This document shows positions 1 to 8,314 of a DNA stretch of 64,000 bases, one piece after another. The position numbers and the translations under genes were made by a program. The first letter of the stretch is position 1. Every line of letters begins with the position of its first letter. Origin of the DNA: an uncultured Roseobacter sp. (GTDB taxonomy: Bacteria; Pseudomonadota; Alphaproteobacteria; Rhodobacterales; Rhodobacteraceae); contig NZ_CANLKW010000002.1 in the NCBI RefSeq assembly GCF_947491795.1, positions 670,001 to 734,000 of the forward strand. Direction: 5' to 3'. The notes beneath the pieces were generated by a model that worked only from the letters and a program-made list of their open reading frames with translations, was not told where the DNA came from and made no database searches.

Positions 1-7
1 GAGTGTG

Positions 8-2836
8 TCATTTGCCCACCTTCCATTTCAGGTCTTTGGGACCTTTGCCGACGGGGGATTTAATGGCGTCAAAGCCGGGTTTGGATTCGTCGGGGGCAGG
101 GGCTTTTTCGATCCGCACCTTGAGGTCGAACCAGGCGGCCTGGCCGGTGATCGGGTCGGAGTTGGCCCAGCGCAGCCCGTCGCCTTTGGGCGGCAGCAAC
201 TCATGGATCAGGTGATTGAGCAGAAAGCCGCGGGTGGCTTCGGGCGCATTTTCCTCGAGCGCCCAGGCACCTTTGCGTTTGCCGATGGCGTTCCAGGTCC
301 AGACGGTGTTTTTGTTGAGGGCGGCCATTTCCAGCACCGGCACGGTGATCTCGCCGTGGGGTGAGGTGACCTTTGCCCAGTCGCCGTCTGCGAGGCCGTT
401 TTCGCGCATCAGCTTTGTGGGCAGATAGAGCGGGTTGTGACCGTGCAACTGCCTCAGCCAGGCGTTTTGTGACCCCCAGGAGTGATACATCGCCATCGGG
501 CGCTGGGTGAGGGCTGTGACGGGGAAGTCGGCGACCTGGTTTTCCTCCTCGGAAGAGTACCAGATCGGCAGGGGGGACATTTTCTCTTTGATGCGGGTGC
601 GCAGATGTTCTGGAGGCTGACGATCGCCGTGGCCTTCGGCGGCCAGCTGGAATTTGCGCATCGGCTCGGAATAGAGCGAAAAGAGATAGGGTTGCGGGCT
701 GTCGTAAAGCCCCATGCCCACGGCCCAGTCCTGGTAGGCGGCATTCCAGGGTTTGTAGTAGTTGGCCCCTGCCGGGATATGTTCGACAAAGAAGCCGCCG
801 TTTTCGATGTAGCGGTCGAGCTGGTTGGGGTTCACCGCACCCCGGCCGGCCTGATCACCGTTTTCGCCCCGGAAGCCCGCCAGCGGGCCAATGCCCGGCT
901 TGCGTTCGTGGTTGACGATATAGTCGCCGTAATCGGCGTATTTCTGGCTGCCGTCTTCGTTGGTGAAGCCGGGAAGTTTCAGCATCGCGCCCAGCTCGCA
1001 GAGCATGGACTGGAACCCTTTGACATCTCGGTCAGGTTCGATCACCGGCCAGCGGATCGCATCAGCGGCGGCATCGGCCTCGCAGATCGGACGATCCAGC
1101 AGGGAGATACAGTCGTGGCGTTCCAGGTAGGTGGTGTCGGGCAGCACGAGATCGGAATAGGCGACCATTTCGGAGCTGTAGGCATCCGAGTAGATCAGTT
1201 TCGGGATAACATATTCGCCGTTCTCGTCCTTGTCCGTCAGCATGTCGATCACGCCGCGGGTGTTCATGGACGAGTTCCAGGACATGTTGGCCATATACAT
1301 GAACAGCACGTCGATCTTGTAAGGATCGCCTGCGTAGGCGTTCGAGATCACCATATGCATCAGCCCGTGGCTGGACATGGGGTTTTCCCAGGTAAAGGCC
1401 TTGTCGATACGCGCAGGCGAGCCGTCGTCTTTCAGGGCCAGATCCTCGGGGCCGTGCACAAAGCCCAGGTGCGGGCCGTCGAGAGGTGTGTCGGGTGTCA
1501 CCTTGCAGTGCGGTTTCGGGTGCGCCGTGGCCGGTTTGGGGTAGGGCGGTTTAAAGCGGAAGCCGCCGGGCACCTCGACGGTGCCGAGGATGATCTGCAG
1601 CGTGTGCAGCGCACGGCAGGTCTGGAACCCGTTGGCGTGGGCCGAGATGCCGCGCATGGAGTGGAAAGAGACCGGGCGGCCGATCATTTTGTCGTGCTTT
1701 TCGCCGCGAAAGTCTGTCCAGGCGTGGTCCAGCTCAAAGCTTTCCTCGAAGGCGACGCGGGCCAGTTCGGCGGCGATGGCGCGGATGCGGTCGGCGGGGA
1801 TGCCGCAGCGGTCGGCCACGTTTTCCGGCGCGTACTGGTCATCGAGATACATATCCGCCATCTGGTGGAACACGGGGCGGTGCGTCTGGCCGTCTTTTTC
1901 GTATGTGGCGGCAAGGTCGGGTTTTACACCCGGCTGGTCAAAGGGCGTGAGCTTGCCGGTGGCGCGGTCGATCACCAGCTCTTTGCCATTCCCGTCACGC
2001 ATCAGCAGGCCATGATCGGCAGCGCCAGGGTTATTGATCACCAGCACCGGCGCGTTGGTATATTGCGCCAGATAGTTCAGATCCATTTTACCCGCCTTCA
2101 TCAGGCAGTGGATCATCGCCAGGATAAAGAGTCCGTCGGTGCCGGGGGTGATGCCGACCCAGTCATCGGCCACGGCGTTATAGCCGGTGCGGATGGGGTT
2201 GACGCCAATGACGCGCGCGCCGCGTTTCTTGATCTTGCCAATCCCCATTTTGATCGGGTTGCTGTCGTGATCCTCGGCCACGCCGAAGAGCATGAAGAGT
2301 TTGGTGTGGTCCCAGTCGGGCTGGCCAAACTCCCAGAAGGCACCGCCCATGGTGTAGATGCCCGCCGCCGCCATGTTCACGGAACAGAAGCCGCCGTGGG
2401 CGGCGTAGTTGCAGGTGCCGAAATTCTGCGCCCAGAAGGACGTAAAGGACTGTGACTGATCACGGCCTGTGAAGAAGGCCAGTTTTTCGGGATTGTCGCG
2501 GCGCACCGGCTCGAGCCATTCAGTGGCGAGCTTCAGCGCTTCGTCCCATTCGATCTCCTCGAACTCGCCGGAGCCGCGCGGGCCCACGCGTTTGAGAGGT
2601 TTGCGCAGACGCGAGGGTGCGTTGACCTGCATGATCCCTGCCGAGCCTTTGGCGCAGAGCACGCCCTGGTTTACCGGGTGGTCCTTGTTGCCCTCGATAT
2701 AGGCGACCTGTTTTTTGCCATCGGGGCCGTCCTTCATGTGCACGTTGATGCCGCAGCGGCAGGCGCACATATAACAGGTGGTCTTGCGCACCTCATCAGA
2801 GACTTTCGGGCTCAGATCAAGGACTGGCTGGTTCAT
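8..2836 (-). CDS. soeA: Molybdopterin oxidoreductase, sulfite dehydrogenase SoeA-like
   Basis: The 942-residue protein is a catalytic subunit of the complex iron-sulfur molybdoenzyme family. An N-terminal 4Fe-4S site is formed by C21, C24, C28 and C61, followed by K63, and then come the long molybdopterin domains and a C-terminal molydopterin dinucleotide-binding domain (around residues 780-900). No Tat signal is visible at the N-terminus, which fits the cytoplasmic SoeA type. It follows pta with a 16 bp gap on the same strand. In roseobacters SoeABC oxidises the sulfite that Xsc releases from taurine and passes electrons to quinone. The context therefore points to SoeA; the family match alone would also allow another molybdoenzyme. 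The iron-sulfur and membrane subunits would lie beyond the left edge. Confidence 0.8.
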   Translation of the reverse strand: MNQPVLDLSPKVSDEVRKTTCYMCACRCGINVHMKDGPDGKKQVAYIEGNKDHPVNQGVLCAKGSAGIMQVNAPSRLRKPLKRVGPRGSGEFEEIEWDEALKLATEWLEPVRRDNPEKLAFFTGRDQSQSFTSFWAQNFGTCNYAAHGGFCSVNMAAAGIYTMGGAFWEFGQPDWDHTKLFMLFGVAEDHDSNPIKMGIGKIKKRGARVIGVNPIRTGYNAVADDWVGITPGTDGLFILAMIHCLMKAGKMDLNYLAQYTNAPVLVINNPGAADHGLLMRDGNGKELVIDRATGKLTPFDQPGVKPDLAATYEKDGQTHRPVFHQMADMYLDDQYAPENVADRCGIPADRIRAIAAELARVAFEESFELDHAWTDFRGEKHDKMIGRPVSFHSMRGISAHANGFQTCRALHTLQIILGTVEVPGGFRFKPPYPKPATAHPKPHCKVTPDTPLDGPHLGFVHGPEDLALKDDGSPARIDKAFTWENPMSSHGLMHMVISNAYAGDPYKIDVLFMYMANMSWNSSMNTRGVIDMLTDKDENGEYVIPKLIYSDAYSSEMVAYSDLVLPDTTYLERHDCISLLDRPICEADAAADAIRWPVIEPDRDVKGFQSMLCELGAMLKLPGFTNEDGSQKYADYGDYIVNHERKPGIGPLAGFRGENGDQAGRGAVNPNQLDRYIENGGFFVEHIPAGANYYKPWNAAYQDWAVGMGLYDSPQPYLFSLYSEPMRKFQLAAEGHGDRQPPEHLRTRIKEKMSPLPIWYSSEEENQVADFPVTALTQRPMAMYHSWGSQNAWLRQLHGHNPLYLPTKLMRENGLADGDWAKVTSPHGEITVPVLEMAALNKNTVWTWNAIGKRKGAWALEENAPEATRGFLLNHLIHELLPPKGDGLRWANSDPITGQAAWFDLKVRIEKAPAPDESKPGFDAIKSPVGKGPKDLKWKVGK

Positions 2837-2852
2837 GGAAAAATCCCTTCGG

Positions 2853-3851
2853 TTAGCGCGCGACCTGAAGGACAGTCACGGCGATCATATTGGTCACGTC
2901 GGCAGCGTTGCAGCCCCGGCTGAGGTCGTTGGCGGGTTTGGCCAGCCCCTGCAGCACCGGGCCGATGGCCTCGGCCCCGCCGATGCGCTGTGCGATCTTA
3001 TAGCCGATATTGCCCGCATCAAGGTTGGGAAAAATCATCACATTGGCCTGGCCTGCCACAGCGGAGCCTTTGGCTTTGGAGGCGGCCACTTCGGGCACGA
3101 AGGCCGCATCAAACTGCAGCTCGCCGTCGGCCTTGAGATCGGGGTGGTTTTCTTTGAGCAGGGTCACGGCGTCGGTCACTTTGGTGACTTTCGCGTGCTT
3201 TGCCGATCCCATGGTGGAAAAGGACAGCAGCGCTGCTACCGGCTCTGTGCCCAGCAACTGCTGGCAGGAGGCGCAGGAGGCAACGGTGATGGCGGCAAGT
3301 TCCTGGGCCGTGGGGTCGATCACCAGACCACAGTCGCCAAAGATCATCGCGTCCCGGCCAGAGGGGTGATTGTCCGGCAGGGCCATCAGGAAAAAACTGG
3401 AAACGAGCGGGGCATCGGGAGCTTTGCCGATCACCTGAAGCGCCGCGCGCACGGTGTCGGATGTGGTTGCAACAGCGCCGCCGACGGTGCCATCGGCGTG
3501 GCCCTGGCGGACCATCATAGCGGCAAAGACCAGCGGGTTGCGAACCTGGGTCTCGGCAATCTCGGGTGTGACACCCTTGTGCCTGCGCAGCTCAAAAAAG
3601 GCGGTGGCAAATTCAGCGGACAGCGCGGATGTTTCCGGGTCCTGGATCTGGATTGCGGGATTATTGGGGGTGCCGGCGGCCACAAGCTGTGCGGCGACAT
3701 CGTCCGCGGGGCCCACCAGCGTGATGCGGGCGGTGCCGGCCTGGACGGCGGCAATGGCGCCGGCCACGATCCGGGGATCGTGGCCTTCGCTCATCACGAT
3801 ATGGGCAGGCCGGGCGCTCGCGCGTTTTGTAAGATCGCGCAGTACGCTCAT
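2853..3851 (-). CDS. pta: Phosphate acetyltransferase
   Basis: The 332-residue protein belongs to the short, single-domain PTA/PTB family and converts acetyl phosphate and CoA to acetyl-CoA and phosphate in the cytoplasm. I start it at MSVLRDLTKR, which has an AAGGGATAAGG ribosome-binding stretch just upstream; a longer reading to 3941 would run into xsc. Typical family segments are visible, such as SEGHDPRI near the N-terminus and the FPNLDAGNIGYK stretch near the C-terminus. It sits between xsc and soeA in the same direction, as in other taurine-degrading Rhodobacterales, where it processes the acetyl phosphate made by Xsc. Confidence 0.93.
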   Translation of the reverse strand: MSVLRDLTKRASARPAHIVMSEGHDPRIVAGAIAAVQAGTARITLVGPADDVAAQLVAAGTPNNPAIQIQDPETSALSAEFATAFFELRRHKGVTPEIAETQVRNPLVFAAMMVRQGHADGTVGGAVATTSDTVRAALQVIGKAPDAPLVSSFFLMALPDNHPSGRDAMIFGDCGLVIDPTAQELAAITVASCASCQQLLGTEPVAALLSFSTMGSAKHAKVTKVTDAVTLLKENHPDLKADGELQFDAAFVPEVAASKAKGSAVAGQANVMIFPNLDAGNIGYKIAQRIGGAEAIGPVLQGLAKPANDLSRGCNAADVTNMIAVTVLQVAR

Positions 3852-3891
3852 GGCCTTATCCCTTTGTTTATGCAGAGGCTGCGATGCACCC

Positions 3892-5670
3892 TCAGACTGT
3901 CTGCTGACGCATGTCGTCTTTGCTGATGCCCGCAACGGCAACCGGCTTTTTCATCGCGTCGCGACGGAAGGGGTCACCCAGTTCCTGGTTGATCATGGCT
4001 TCGATCAGCGTGGTCACGCCGTTCTCCATCTGGTCCTTGATCGCCTGATCCAGGGCCGCTGTCAGCTCGTCCATTGTGCGGGCCACAACACCTTTGAGGC
4101 CACAGGCATTCGCGATACCGGCGTAGGAGACTTCCTCGTCCAGCTCGGTGCCGACGAAGTTGTCGTCGAACCAGAGTGTCGAGTTACGCTTTTCAGCGCC
4201 CCACTGGTAGTTGCGGAAAACGATCTGTGTGATCGCGGGCCAGTCGCCGCGGCCGATGGCTGTCAGCTCGTTGACCGAGATGCCGAAAGCACCGTCGCCT
4301 GCGAAGCCAACGACCGGTACGTCCGGCTTGCCGATTTTCGCACCAACGATGGAGGGCAGGCCGTACCCACAGGGGCCAAAGAGGCCGGGGGCCAGATACT
4401 TGCGGCTCTCGTTGAAGGACGGATAGGCGTTACCGATCGCGCAGTTGTTGCCGATGTCCGAGGAGATGATCGCCTCGACCGGCAGAGCGGCCTGAATGGC
4501 GCGCCATGCCATGCGGGGGCTCATCCAGTCCGGCTTGGCCGCACGGGCACGTACGTTCCAGTCGGTGCCGGGATCGTCCTGCTCTTCGGTCATGGAGGTC
4601 AGTTCCTGCGCCCATGCGGATTTGGTTGTCGCGATGGTGTTTTTGCGGTCGGCACGGTTTGTGTCGCCTGCGTCATCGGCCAGCTGTGCTGTGATGCCTT
4701 TAGCCACTTTGGCCGCGTCGCCCACGATGCCGACGGTGACTTTTTTGGTCAGGCCGATGCGGTCGGGGTTCAGGTCGACCTGGATGATTTTCGCATCCGA
4801 CGGCCAGTAGTCGATGCCGTAGCCCGGCAGTGTGGAGAAGGGGTTCAGACGTGTGCCGAGGCACAGAACCACATCGGCCTGGCTGATCAGCTGCATGCCG
4901 GCCTTGGAGCCGTTGTAGCCCAGCGGACCTGCAAAGAGCGGGTGGTTGCCGGGGAAGGCGTCGTTGTGCTGGTAGCCCACGCAGACCGGCGCATCGAGAC
5001 GCTCGGCCAGCACGCGGGAGGCTTCGATGCCGCCTTTGGACAGCACCGCACCGGCACCGTTCAGAATGACGGGGAATTTCGCTTCGCTGAGCATTTTTGC
5101 AGCTTCGGCCACGGCAGCGTCGCCACCCTGTGGCAATTCAAAGTCAACGATGACCGGCAGTTCGATGTCGACCACCTGGGTCCAGAAGTCACGCGGGATG
5201 TTGATCTGTGCCGGTGCAGAGGCGCGTTTGGCCTGCATGATCACACGGTTCAGTGTTTCCGCGATGCGCGACGGGTCACGCACTTCTTCCTGATAGGCAA
5301 CGCAGTCAGCGAAGAGGTTCATCTGTTCCATTTCCTGGAAGCCGCCCTGGCCGATTGTCTTGTTGGCCGCCTGTGGTGTGACCAGCAGAACCGGTGTGTG
5401 GTTCCAGTAAGCTGTTTTCACGGCTGTCACAAAGTTGGTGATGCCGGGGCCGTTCTGGGCGATCATCATGCACATTTTGCCGGTGGCGCGTGTGAAGCCG
5501 TCGGCCATCATGCCGCCGGATGTTTCATGCGCGCAGTCCCAGAATTTGATGCCCGCATCCGGGAAGATGTCGGAGATGGGCATCATGGCCGAGCCGATGA
5601 TGCCGAATGCATTGTCGATCCCATGCATCTGGAGTGTTTTTACAAAGGCTTCTTCGGTGGTCATTTTCAT
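3892..5670 (-). CDS. xsc: Sulfoacetaldehyde acetyltransferase
   Basis: The 592-residue protein is a thiamine diphosphate enzyme of the acetolactate synthase superfamily. The order is an N-terminal pyrimidine-binding domain (MKMTTEEAFVKTLQMHG), a central domain, and a C-terminal diphosphate-binding domain with the GDG motif in GFAGDGAFGISVNELTAI. The N-terminal segment and the FWDCAHETSGGMMADG stretch are typical of Xsc rather than of acetolactate synthase. Xsc cleaves sulfoacetaldehyde with phosphate to sulfite and acetyl phosphate, the central desulfonation step of taurine degradation. It lies 56 bp after tauR and 40 bp before pta, so tauR-xsc-pta-soeA is probably one transcription unit. Confidence 0.96.
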   Translation of the reverse strand: MKMTTEEAFVKTLQMHGIDNAFGIIGSAMMPISDIFPDAGIKFWDCAHETSGGMMADGFTRATGKMCMMIAQNGPGITNFVTAVKTAYWNHTPVLLVTPQAANKTIGQGGFQEMEQMNLFADCVAYQEEVRDPSRIAETLNRVIMQAKRASAPAQINIPRDFWTQVVDIELPVIVDFELPQGGDAAVAEAAKMLSEAKFPVILNGAGAVLSKGGIEASRVLAERLDAPVCVGYQHNDAFPGNHPLFAGPLGYNGSKAGMQLISQADVVLCLGTRLNPFSTLPGYGIDYWPSDAKIIQVDLNPDRIGLTKKVTVGIVGDAAKVAKGITAQLADDAGDTNRADRKNTIATTKSAWAQELTSMTEEQDDPGTDWNVRARAAKPDWMSPRMAWRAIQAALPVEAIISSDIGNNCAIGNAYPSFNESRKYLAPGLFGPCGYGLPSIVGAKIGKPDVPVVGFAGDGAFGISVNELTAIGRGDWPAITQIVFRNYQWGAEKRNSTLWFDDNFVGTELDEEVSYAGIANACGLKGVVARTMDELTAALDQAIKDQMENGVTTLIEAMINQELGDPFRRDAMKKPVAVAGISKDDMRQQTV

Positions 5671-5726
5671 GGCGGTAGCTCCTGAGGGCTGGGTTAGCGA
5701 TTCTGGGTTTGGTCAGACAGTAGTGC

Positions 5727-7238
5727 TTAGACGCGGGCGGTGTTAGGGCCAGTTTTGGATCGGGATAGCGCCAGACCCGACATGCTTTGAATTTCAGAGG
5801 CCACAATGGAAACCCCTTCGGGAATGCGCTGGGCGGGAATGGAGGAATAGGCGAGGCGATAAAACTCAACGGGCTGGTCCGGCCCGGCGAAAAACGAATG
5901 CCCGGGCTCGATGAGCACAGAGCGGTTGCGCAGCCTGCGTGCCAGCTCCTGGGTGTCGGTGCCGTCCGGAGCGCGCATCCAGAAGGACGAGCCGCCATTG
6001 GTGCCCTGACCGGCGATCTGCAGACCCTCGTGGGCGATGGCGCGGGTCATATGTTCGCGCCGTTCGTGCAGGGCGCTGCCCATCCGGCGGATCAGCGCGT
6101 CATGATGCCCCAGGGACAGAAAGTAAGCCGCGGTGCGCTGTACGTGGCCGGGCGGGTGACGCAACACGGAGGCCCGCAGGGCGCGCGCCTCGCGGATGAA
6201 GGGCTCGGAGCCGACAAGATAGCCCAGACGCAGGCCGGGAAAGAGCGATTTGGAGAAGCTGCCGACATAGACCACGCGCCCGTCGGTATCGAGGCTCTTG
6301 AGCGCGGGCGAGGGACTTTTGAGAAAGGACATCTCAAATTCGTAGTCATCCTCGACGATCACGGCGTCCATTTCGGCCGCGCGTTTCAGCAGATCGTGGC
6401 GGCGGTGCATGGGCATGGTGCCGGTGGTCGGGCACTGGTGGCTGGGGGTGGTAAAGATCACATCCGTGTCGGGCGGAATGGCATCGGGCGGCATGCCGTG
6501 GGGGTCCACACGGACCGGCGCCACGTGGCAGCGCGACTGCGACAGAATGTCCCTAAGCGCATGATAACAGGGGTCTTCCAGGGCGGCCTTGCGGCGCTGG
6601 GTCAGCAGAACCTGCGTTGTCAGCCAGAGCGCATTCTGCGCGCCCAGGGTGATCAGTATCTGCTCGGGCCGGGCGTTGATGCCGCGCCGGGGCAGGGTGT
6701 GGCGCGCGATAAACTCGATCAGCTGCGGATCGTCCTGGTCGTAATAGTCGGTGGTCAGCGCGGTGAAATCCTTTTGCCCCAGCGCCTTGAGCGCACAGAT
6801 GCGCCAGTTGGCGTGGTCAAAGAGCGTCGGATCGGCCTGGCCGTAGATAAAGGGATATTTGTAGCTGGCCCAGTTGGGCGGCTTGCGCGGCATGTCCCCG
6901 CCCGAAAACCGCTGGCCGATGGCGCGGTTCCAGTCGATGGCATCGGGGCCGGTCTGGCTGGGCGTAAAGGCGGGGGGTACGGGGGCATTTTCGGACACGT
7001 AATACCCCGAGCGCCCGCGCGAGGACAGATAGTCATTGGCCAGCAGTTCGGTATAGGCGATCGTCACGGTGATCCGGCTGACACCCAGGTGACCGGCGAG
7101 CTTGCGCGTCGAGGGCAGCTTTTCGCCGCGCTGAAACCGCCCCGACAGGATGCCCTGGGCGATCATCTGCTGGATCTGGGACTGCAGGGTGCCCTGTGCA
7201 TCCGGGTGCAGAAAGAAGGTTTCAACGGGAAGCGCCAT
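5727..7238 (-). CDS. tauR: TauR, MocR-type taurine regulator
   Basis: The 503-residue protein joins an N-terminal GntR-type winged helix (about residues 10-75, with LPSTRKLAGHLGVSR) to a class I aminotransferase-like domain (about 120-490) whose PLP-binding lysine lies in GSFSKSLFPGLRLGY. This is the MocR architecture, and the position directly upstream of xsc indicates TauR, which senses taurine and controls taurine genes in Rhodobacterales. An ATG five codons upstream (7253) is open, but a good sigma70-type promoter ends only six bases before the ATG at 7238, so I choose 7238. Operator-like direct repeats overlap that promoter, which suggests autoregulation. Confidence 0.9.
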   Translation of the reverse strand: MALPVETFFLHPDAQGTLQSQIQQMIAQGILSGRFQRGEKLPSTRKLAGHLGVSRITVTIAYTELLANDYLSSRGRSGYYVSENAPVPPAFTPSQTGPDAIDWNRAIGQRFSGGDMPRKPPNWASYKYPFIYGQADPTLFDHANWRICALKALGQKDFTALTTDYYDQDDPQLIEFIARHTLPRRGINARPEQILITLGAQNALWLTTQVLLTQRRKAALEDPCYHALRDILSQSRCHVAPVRVDPHGMPPDAIPPDTDVIFTTPSHQCPTTGTMPMHRRHDLLKRAAEMDAVIVEDDYEFEMSFLKSPSPALKSLDTDGRVVYVGSFSKSLFPGLRLGYLVGSEPFIREARALRASVLRHPPGHVQRTAAYFLSLGHHDALIRRMGSALHERREHMTRAIAHEGLQIAGQGTNGGSSFWMRAPDGTDTQELARRLRNRSVLIEPGHSFFAGPDQPVEFYRLAYSSIPAQRIPEGVSIVASEIQSMSGLALSRSKTGPNTARV

Positions 7239-7244
7239 TTCCGC

Positions 7245-7284
7245 ATCATACACTGGACCTATGACTGATGCAATCTGGTATTAA
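7245..7284 (-). promoter_or_regulatory. tauR promoter with TauR-like direct repeats
   Basis: Read on the minus strand, TTGCAT (7268-7273) and TATGAT (7245-7250) are separated by exactly 17 bp, a good -35/-10 pair. The start codon at 7238 lies seven bases past the -10, so the transcript would be leaderless or nearly so. On the plus strand CTGGACCTAT (7253-7262) and CTGGTATTAA (7275-7284) form a direct repeat with 22 bp spacing. The first copy lies between -10 and -35 and the second just upstream of -35. They resemble the CTGGACTTAA repeats that I recall for TauR of Rhodobacter. Binding here would probably repress tauR and its operon. Confidence 0.6.
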
Positions 7285-7408
7285 AAATTGAGGAAAATGC
7301 GGTAATCAGCCCCTGTTATCAAGCACTTGCCTGAACAAAAGTGACGATTAATGAAACCTTTCGTATCATTATTACGCATAAACCGCAAGCATTGCGTGTC
7401 GGTGGGCT

Positions 7409-7447
7409 GTCGGTATCGCGTCGGTTTAACGTCGGTATCGCGTCGGT
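7409..7447. repeat. Two 17 bp direct repeats, 22 bp period
   Basis: GTCGGTATCGCGTCGGT occurs at 7409-7425 and again at 7431-7447. They lie in the 347 bp between the tauR start (7238) and the SnoaL-like gene (7586), which otherwise holds only the tauR promoter. The 22 bp period is two turns of the helix. Whether this is a binding site or a chance duplication cannot be told. Confidence 0.6.
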
Positions 7448-7585
7448 GCGCAGCGCACGCTGTCTGCAGATACTCTTAACCCGCGCGCCCGCGCCCGCCG
7501 CCGGCACGCATTTTGGCCTGGCATCCCGCCACGTCGCGGGTGATGCTGAGGCCGGAGGACCATATCGGAAAAAGGGGGCGCGCCG

Positions 7586-7945
7586 GTGTCTGTGACAGAA
7601 CTGATCGAAACCTACAGTGCGGCCTGGTGCACAGAGGATGCAGGCGAGCGGGCCGCGCTGCTGGCGGCCTGCTGGCACCCGGACGGGCAGTATCAGGACC
7701 CGGGCGCGGATGTGCAGGGGCGCGATGCCCTGGCGGCGCATATCGGCAGCGTGCAGGCGCAGTTTCCCGGCGCGCGGATTGAGCTGACCAGCGGGATCAG
7801 CACGCATCATGACAATTTCTACTTTGCCTGGCACCTTGCGCTGCCGGAAGGTGCGGTGATTGTTGAGGGTGTGGATTTCGGCAGGCTGTCGTCCGATGGG
7901 CTGATCACGTCGATCTGTGGATTTTTCGGGCCGCCACACGGGTAG
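7586..7945 (+). CDS. SnoaL/NTF2-like small protein
   Basis: The 119-residue protein has the look of an NTF2/SnoaL-like alpha+beta fold: an N-terminal helix (VTELIETYSAAW), then WHPDGQYQDPGADVQGRDAL, a segment typical of these domains, and a C-terminal strand region with FYFAWHLAL. The start is a GTG with a purine-rich GAAAAAGGGGG stretch upstream. It stands alone between tauR and the caspase island, transcribed away from tauR. The substrate cannot be inferred; members range from polyketide cyclases and isomerases to proteins without a known activity. Confidence 0.7.
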   Translation: MSVTELIETYSAAWCTEDAGERAALLAACWHPDGQYQDPGADVQGRDALAAHIGSVQAQFPGARIELTSGISTHHDNFYFAWHLALPEGAVIVEGVDFGRLSSDGLITSICGFFGPPHG

Positions 7946-7974
7946 AGATTTTGTGGGAGGTTTCGGGTGTCAGC

Positions 7975-8070
7975 TTTGAGCCCAAACTACCGAATTCTGC
8001 AGATCGCACCAACGTCGGCTGTTTGCGCTAAGAAAAGAATCGCGACAAGATCAAACTGAGCTTTGCCAAG
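7975..8070 (+). pseudogene. Relic of an IS3-family transposase (orfB)
   Basis: A short stretch reads SPNYRILQIAP, which matches EPVCRVLQIAP of the IS3 transposase at 27.4 kb. At the DNA level CGAATTCTGCAGATCGC differs from that copy by one base. After a frameshift the text continues as NRDKIKLSFAK, resembling the RDPSKLS region of other IS3 orfB proteins. Nothing longer is left. It marks the left edge of the A/T-rich island. The remaining gene-free sequence up to 8314 shows nothing I can identify. Confidence 0.4.
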
Positions 8071-8314
8071 GTTTGTAGCACAGCTCGATACTCTGCCTCA
8101 TCTAGCCCGTGAATTGGGACATGAAGTCACTCAAGAATACGTGCAAACGGAATTGCCAATTTGGCTAAACCAATAGTACTATCTAGACGGGAATACGTTT
8201 GAGTTCTATAGTTTGGCCACTCGATGTGTAAAATTGTATCGACGCCAGAACCGTTAGACTGAATTTCCGCATATTTTTTGAAATCTGCTTTAAAGGGCCC
8301 ATGATTTGTTTCCG

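Noticed and set aside
482..2455. 657-codon plus-strand open frame
   Set aside because: It lies antisense inside soeA and has no recognisable domain; high GC content keeps such frames open.
3454..5685. 743-codon plus-strand open frame
   Set aside because: It is antisense to pta and xsc, both of which are clear genes.
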